Positions 59,578 to 64,000 of a stretch of 64,000 nucleotides of DNA are shown here, one piece after another. The stretch covers positions 1,612,001-1,676,000 of the forward strand of contig NZ_CP049241.1 of assembly GCF_011046245.1 (NCBI RefSeq), given 5' to 3'. Positions within the stretch are counted from its first letter, which is position 1; the number at the start of each line of letters is the position of its first letter. The stretch comes from Allorhizobium pseudoryzae (lineage in GTDB: Bacteria; Pseudomonadota; Alphaproteobacteria; Rhizobiales; Rhizobiaceae). Position numbers and translations under genes: made by a program. The notes under the pieces were generated by a model that did not search any database, was not told the DNA's origin, and worked only from the letters and a program-made list of their open reading frames with translations.

Positions 59578-59676
59578 CCCGTATTTGCAATCGTGGCACC
59601 ACCACTTACATGTGGCTGAACAGCCGGAATGGACCGGCATGACAGAGGCCCGGTGTCTGGGCCGACAGGTGTGAGT

Positions 59677-60201
59677 ATGACGACAATTATTACCGTGCGG
59701 AAAGGCGGAAAGGTCATCATGGCCGGTGACGGTCAGGTGAGCCTTGGCCAGACCGTGATGAAGGGCAATGCGCGCAAGGTGCGCCGGATCGGCAAGGGCG
59801 AGGTGATCGCCGGTTTTGCCGGGGCGACCGCGGATGCCTTCACCCTTCTCGACCGACTGGAAAAGAAGCTCGAGCAGTATCCCGGCCAGCTGATGCGGGC
59901 CGCCGTCGAGCTGGCCAAGGACTGGCGGACCGATAAATATCTGCGCAATCTCGAAGCCATGATGCTGGTGGCCGACAAGAGCGTCACGCTCGCCGTCACC
60001 GGCAATGGCGATGTGCTGGAGCCGGAACACGGCACGATCGCCATCGGTTCGGGCGGAAACTTCGCCTATGCGGCGGCGCGCGCCATGATGGATTCGGACA
60101 AATCCGCCGAAGAGATCGCCAGGCGTGCCCTCGATATCGCCGCCGACATCTGCGTCTACACCAACCACAATCTCGTGGTCGAAACGCTCGACGCCGAATA
60201 A
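59677..60201 (+). CDS. hslV: ATP-dependent protease peptidase subunit HslV
   Basis: Proteolytic chamber of the HslVU (ClpQY) protease. ATG at 59677 with AGGTG upstream gives 174 residues; the mature N-terminal threonine is the residue after Met ([11 protein letters not shown]). Marks: [40 protein letters not shown] and [17 protein letters not shown]. hslU follows 73 bases later. Confidence 0.97.
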   Translation: MTTIITVRKGGKVIMAGDGQVSLGQTVMKGNARKVRRIGKGEVIAGFAGATADAFTLLDRLEKKLEQYPGQLMRAAVELAKDWRTDKYLRNLEAMMLVADKSVTLAVTGNGDVLEPEHGTIAIGSGGNFAYAAARAMMDSDKSAEEIARRALDIAADICVYTNHNLVVETLDAE

Positions 60202-60274
60202 CATCATCCCAGCAACGGGTCTTGGCCGCCGGGCTTGATGAGCCGGCCGCAAGAGACGCCGAAGAGGTTTACAT

Positions 60275-61582
60275 ATGACGACTTTTTCCCCCCGCGAGAT
60301 CGTCTCGGAACTGGACCGCTACATCATCGGCCAGCATGACGCCAAACGCGCCGTCGCGATCGCGCTTAGAAACCGCTGGCGCCGCCAGCAGCTGGACGAG
60401 AGCCTGCGCGACGAGGTGATGCCGAAGAACATCCTGATGATCGGCCCGACCGGCGTCGGCAAGACGGAAATCTCCCGCCGCCTCGCCAAGCTCGCCGGCG
60501 CGCCCTTCATCAAGGTGGAAGCCACCAAGTTCACCGAGGTCGGTTATGTCGGCCGCGACGTCGAGCAGATCATCCGCGACCTGGTCGAGATCGGCATCGG
60601 TCTGGTGCGCGAAAAGAAGCGCGCCGAGGTGCAGACCAAGGCGCATCAGAGTGCCGAAGAGCGTGTTCTCGACGCACTCGTCGGCGCCACGGCCTCGCCT
60701 GCCACCCGGGACACATTCCGCAAGAAGCTGCGCAATGGCGAGCTGGACGACAAGGAGATCGATGTCGAGGTGGCCGACAGCGGCTCCGGCATGCCGGGCT
60801 TCGAGATTCCGGGCATGCCGGGCGCCAACATCGGCGTGCTGAACCTGTCGGAAATGTTCGGCAAGGCCATGGGCGGCCGCACGAAGAAGATCCGCACCAC
60901 TGTGGCGAAGTCATACGGCGAACTGATCCGCGACGAAAGCGACAAGCTGATCGACAACGAGGTCATCCAGCGCGAGGCGGTCCGCTCCGTCGAAAACGAC
61001 GGCATCGTCTTCCTCGACGAGATCGACAAGATCGCTGCGCGTGATGGCGGCATGGGGGCGGGCGTCTCCCGCGAGGGCGTGCAGCGTGATCTGCTGCCGC
61101 TGGTGGAAGGCACGACGGTTTCGACGAAATACGGCCCCGTGAAGACGGATCATATCCTCTTCATCGCCTCCGGCGCCTTCCACGTGGCCAAGCCGTCGGA
61201 CCTTCTGCCGGAACTGCAGGGCCGCCTGCCGATCCGCGTCGAGCTGAAGCCGCTGTCGAAAGAGGATTTCCGCCGCATCCTGACGGAGACGGAAGCAAGC
61301 CTCATCCGCCAGTACCGGGCGCTGATGGAGACCGAGCAGCTGTCGCTTGATTTCACCGAAGATGCGATCGATGCGCTGGCCGATGTCGCCGTGCACCTCA
61401 ACTCCTCGGTCGAGAATATCGGCGCGCGCCGCCTGCAGACGGTGATGGAGCGGGTTCTGGACGAGATTTCGTTCCACGCGCCCGACCGGCCCGGAACGAC
61501 GGTGATGATCGACGCGGACTATGTGCGCAAGCACGTGGGCGACATCGCGGCCGATACCGATCTCTCCCGCTACATCCTGTAA
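60275..61582 (+). CDS. hslU: HslU ATPase subunit of HslVU protease
   Basis: AAA+ unfoldase that feeds substrates to HslV. 435 residues. [36 protein letters not shown], Walker [34 protein letters not shown], Walker [11 protein letters not shown] and [27 protein letters not shown]. The C-terminal DLSRYIL is the HslV-contacting tail. A terminator-like hairpin follows. Confidence 0.98.
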   Translation: MTTFSPREIVSELDRYIIGQHDAKRAVAIALRNRWRRQQLDESLRDEVMPKNILMIGPTGVGKTEISRRLAKLAGAPFIKVEATKFTEVGYVGRDVEQIIRDLVEIGIGLVREKKRAEVQTKAHQSAEERVLDALVGATASPATRDTFRKKLRNGELDDKEIDVEVADSGSGMPGFEIPGMPGANIGVLNLSEMFGKAMGGRTKKIRTTVAKSYGELIRDESDKLIDNEVIQREAVRSVENDGIVFLDEIDKIAARDGGMGAGVSREGVQRDLLPLVEGTTVSTKYGPVKTDHILFIASGAFHVAKPSDLLPELQGRLPIRVELKPLSKEDFRRILTETEASLIRQYRALMETEQLSLDFTEDAIDALADVAVHLNSSVENIGARRLQTVMERVLDEISFHAPDRPGTTVMIDADYVRKHVGDIAADTDLSRYIL

Positions 61583-61641
61583 AGCGTGGCGGCAGGGCAA
61601 CGCCGGGCACCATCCGGATCGCGCCTGACGGGAAAGTGAGA

Positions 61642-61674
61642 GGGGCGGGCTCGACTCCGCCCCCTGCTTTTCAG
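61642..61674 (+). terminator. Probable terminator after hslU
   Basis: GGGGCGG (61642-61648) and CCGCCCC (61657-61663) form a 7-bp stem, followed by a short tract CTGCTTTT. Confidence 0.7.
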
Positions 61675-61784
61675 TAAGGGATCATGCATAGAATGCGTGA
61701 CGCTTCATCAGGGTGATTCGCAGGCGGTTCGCGCTTCCTCTCGACGATCGACGACCGAACAGCCATCTGCAAGGATGCTGCATT

Positions 61785-62732
61785 TTGCAAAAGTTCGTAT
61801 TGGCATTGGTGATGGTGCTCTGCTGGGCCTTGCCTGACGTGCAGGCCGGCGGCTTGTCCGTTGTTCCGTCGGGCAACCGCAATGCCGAACAGCCCAAGGT
61901 GCCCGGTGCTTCGTTTCGCCGAACACGAGCCGGCAAGACCACCTTTGACGAGAAATACGAGAAGATCCGCGATCTGCTCGCAAGCGATTCGGCGCTGATC
62001 TCCAAGATCAAGCAGACCGCCCGCCAGTACGACATCGACCCGATCCATATGATCGGCGCGATCGTCGGCGAGCATACCTTTAACGTCGATGCCTATGATC
62101 GCCTGCAGTCCTATTACGTGAAGGCCGCAGCCTATGCCGGCGACAGCTTCCGTTTCGGCTACAAGGGCCAGTCCATCGGCGATTTCGTCGGCAAGCCGGA
62201 ATTCGAGAAATGCGCAAGCCTTTCGGATTCCTACAAGCTGTGGTCCTGCCGTGAAGATGTGTGGGAGAAGGTCTTCCGCGGCAATCGCGTCGACGGCGTC
62301 TCCTATCCGGACAACCGTTTCAGCGCCGTCTTCTTCCAGCCCTTTTATGCCGGCCAGACCTTTGGTCTCGGCCAGATCAATCCGCTGACGGCTCTAATGC
62401 AGTCCGATCTGGTGGCGCGCCGCTCCGGTTATCCGAAGCTGGATGCGTCCGATGCCAATGATGTCTATCGGGCCATCATGGACCCGGACAAATCGCTTGC
62501 TTACATGGCCGCGACCATTCGCCGTTCGATCGACGATTACGCCGACATTGCCGGCATGGACATTTCCCGCAACCCTGGCATCACCGCCACGTTGTATAAT
62601 GTCGGCAATTCCGCCAAGCGTGCCGCAGCGCTGGCGGCCCGCAACCGCAATGGCGGATTCTCCTGGCCGGAGGAGAATTATTACGGCTGGCTGGTCAACG
62701 ACAAGCTGGATGAATTGAAATCGCTTCTGTGA
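61785..62732 (+). CDS. DUF1402 exported protein, probably muramidase-like
   Basis: About 315 residues from a TTG at 61785 (AAGGA 9 bases upstream); no ATG lies suitably nearby. The N-terminus (QKFVLALVMVLCWALPDVQAG) is a signal peptide. DIDPIHMIGAIVGEHTFNVDAYDRLQ, GQTFGLGQINPLTALMQ and NPGITATLYNVGNSAKRAAAL give a pattern like lytic transglycosylase/lysozyme folds (catalytic-like Glu in GEH, GxGQINP). DUF1402 proteins are common in Rhizobiales and uncharacterised. It precedes the P450. Confidence 0.85.
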   Translation: MQKFVLALVMVLCWALPDVQAGGLSVVPSGNRNAEQPKVPGASFRRTRAGKTTFDEKYEKIRDLLASDSALISKIKQTARQYDIDPIHMIGAIVGEHTFNVDAYDRLQSYYVKAAAYAGDSFRFGYKGQSIGDFVGKPEFEKCASLSDSYKLWSCREDVWEKVFRGNRVDGVSYPDNRFSAVFFQPFYAGQTFGLGQINPLTALMQSDLVARRSGYPKLDASDANDVYRAIMDPDKSLAYMAATIRRSIDDYADIAGMDISRNPGITATLYNVGNSAKRAAALAARNRNGGFSWPEENYYGWLVNDKLDELKSLL

Positions 62733-62778
62733 GTGCCGATATCAGCGGTTGGTGATCCTCAAGGACAGGAAGCAACCG

Positions 62779-64000
62779 ATGGATATGCGCCCGGAGCCCT
62801 TCGAACCGCCGGCACCCGTTCCACGCACCTATGCGCCGAGCAAGCTCGAGATCATACGCACGGTCCTGCGCAATCCGTTGGAGCTGTGGGGCGCGCCCTC
62901 CTACACGCTGCCCTGGATCGAAACGAAGTTCTTCTCCGAGCGGACCTTGATCATCAACCACCCCGGCCTGATCCGCCATGTTCTGGTGGACAATGCCGCC
63001 AACTATCGGATGGCGGAGGTGCGGCAGCTGATCCTGCGGCCGATCCTGCGGGACGGCCTTCTGACGGCCGAGGGGCCGGTCTGGAAGCGGTCGCGAAAGG
63101 CCGTTGCCCCGGTCTTCACGCCGCGCCACGCCAAGGGTTTTGCGAACCGAATGCTGGCGAAATCCGAGGACTATGCGGACAAATATGCCGATGTCGGTTC
63201 GTCGGGCAGGGTTGAAGACGTCTCGATCGACATGGCCGAGCTCACCTTCGCCATCCTGATCGATACGCTGTTTTCCGGCGACGTGGTCACCGACAGCGAG
63301 CGTTTTTCCGATGACGTCGAGGCGCTCTTGCATCGGATGGGTCGGGTCGATCCGATGGACCTCCTGCGGGCGCCGCCCTGGGTTCCGCGTCTCAGACGCA
63401 TCGGCGGCCCGAAAGTCATGGATCACTTCCGCGGTATCGTTCGCCAGACGATGGAGAAGCGGAAGGCGAAGATGGTGGAAGACCGCGCCGCGACGCCGGA
63501 CGACCTCTTGACCCTTCTTCTCGATCTGGATGGCCCCGATGGCCTGACCCTGGACGAGATCGAGGACAATATCCTGACGTTCATCGGGGCCGGTCATGAA
63601 ACGACAGCGCGGGCCATGGCCTGGACGCTCTATTGCGTGGCGAAGTCGCCGCATATCCGCGAAGCGATGGAGCGCGAAATCGATAGCGTGCTGGCCACCG
63701 GCGCCGAACCGGTGGAATGGCTGGACCGCATGCCTTACGTGCGCGCCGCCTTCGAGGAGGCTATGCGGCTTTACCCGCCAGCGCCATCGCTCAACCGCGA
63801 AGCCATCGAAGACGACCAGTGGACGAGCCCGGATGGCAAAACGGTGCATATCGCCGCCGGCACCACGGCTCTGGTGATGCCCTGGACCCTGCATCGGCAT
63901 GTGCTTTACTGGGAGAAACCCCGCGCGTTCATGCCGGAACGGTTCCTGCCGGAAAATCGCGGCAAGATCGACCGTTTCCAGTATCTTCCCTTTGGCGCCG
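62779..64000 (+). CDS. Cytochrome P450, 3' end cut by window
   Basis: Heme-thiolate monooxygenase with 407 codons visible from the ATG at 62779 (AGGA upstream). The I-helix has FIGAGHETTARAM near residue 270, the K-helix ExxR is EEAMRLYPPAP near 327, and the PERF region is MPERFLPEN. The window ends in FQYLPFGA, just before the heme-binding cysteine, so completeness cannot be judged. No ferredoxin or reductase gene is in view, and the substrate is unknown. Confidence 0.95.
   Translation, partial: MDMRPEPFEPPAPVPRTYAPSKLEIIRTVLRNPLELWGAPSYTLPWIETKFFSERTLIINHPGLIRHVLVDNAANYRMAEVRQLILRPILRDGLLTAEGPVWKRSRKAVAPVFTPRHAKGFANRMLAKSEDYADKYADVGSSGRVEDVSIDMAELTFAILIDTLFSGDVVTDSERFSDDVEALLHRMGRVDPMDLLRAPPWVPRLRRIGGPKVMDHFRGIVRQTMEKRKAKMVEDRAATPDDLLTLLLDLDGPDGLTLDEIEDNILTFIGAGHETTARAMAWTLYCVAKSPHIREAMEREIDSVLATGAEPVEWLDRMPYVRAAFEEAMRLYPPAPSLNREAIEDDQWTSPDGKTVHIAAGTTALVMPWTLHRHVLYWEKPRAFMPERFLPENRGKIDRFQYLPFGA

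Overview
This window reads as a chromosomal segment of a Rhizobiaceae-type alphaproteobacterium (Rhizobium/Allorhizobium/Agrobacterium group). The evidence is the GC-rich coding, the ChvG/ChvI two-component pair beside pckA, a RIME1-like intergenic repeat, the parAB-rsmG-mnmG-mnmE-rho-hemJ-hemE string next to ppsR-maf-aroE-coaE-dnaQ-secB, and a DivL-type tyrosine pseudokinase. I saw no insertion sequence, prophage, CRISPR array, rRNA or tRNA. The genus cannot be settled from the sequence alone.

Region 1 (1-6.65 kb): a truncated acyl-CoA synthetase (prpE-like) and yggS on the minus strand, diverging from leuS-lptE-holA on the plus strand. Region 2 (6.7-15.3 kb, minus strand): parB, parA, rsmG, mnmG, mnmE, rho, hemJ, hemE. 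Region 3 (15.32-15.71 kb): a gene-free interval between hemE and ppsR with two perfect DnaA boxes and an AT-rich stretch, the best candidate for the chromosomal origin. Five 16-bp parS-like sites (14-15 of 16 matches to the consensus) lie within about 10 kb of it, in rsmG, before mnmE, at the start of aroE and twice after gyrB. Together with parAB they make a complete origin-segregation locus.

Region 4 (15.7-28.9 kb): ppsR, maf, aroE, coaE, dnaQ; then secB and fxsA (minus); then a tightly overlapping tim44-mltA-smr-xre cluster, gyrB with a recognisable sigma70-type promoter, the intracellular PHB depolymerase phaZ, a DUF2852 protein and a YgjP-like metallopeptidase. Region 5 (28.9-34.1 kb): trpF-trpB-trpA-accD, a RIME1 repeat, and folC. 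Region 6 (34.2-51.75 kb, minus strand): trxA, addA, addB, a MurU-like nucleotidyltransferase, a TsaE-AmgK fusion, divL, ahcY, ptsH, an EIIA-Man-type protein, a short HPr kinase, chvG and chvI. The block divL to addA is so tightly packed that it is probably one operon joining a cell-cycle regulator, tRNA t6A formation, cell-wall sugar salvage and recombinational repair.

Region 7 (52-64 kb): pckA with LacI-type operator-like sequences upstream, arfB, alkB, the operon hisB-DUF2628-hisH-hisA-hisF-hisE-coaA (minus), hslVU, a secreted DUF1402 protein, and a cytochrome P450 cut off by the window end just before its heme-ligand cysteine.

Most genes are conserved housekeeping genes. The less ordinary items are the origin/parS layout, the Tyr-for-His change in DivL, the TsaE-kinase fusion next to MurU, the zinc-ligand-poor AccD, and several palindromic regulatory sequences (before ahcY, pckA, phaZ and rho).
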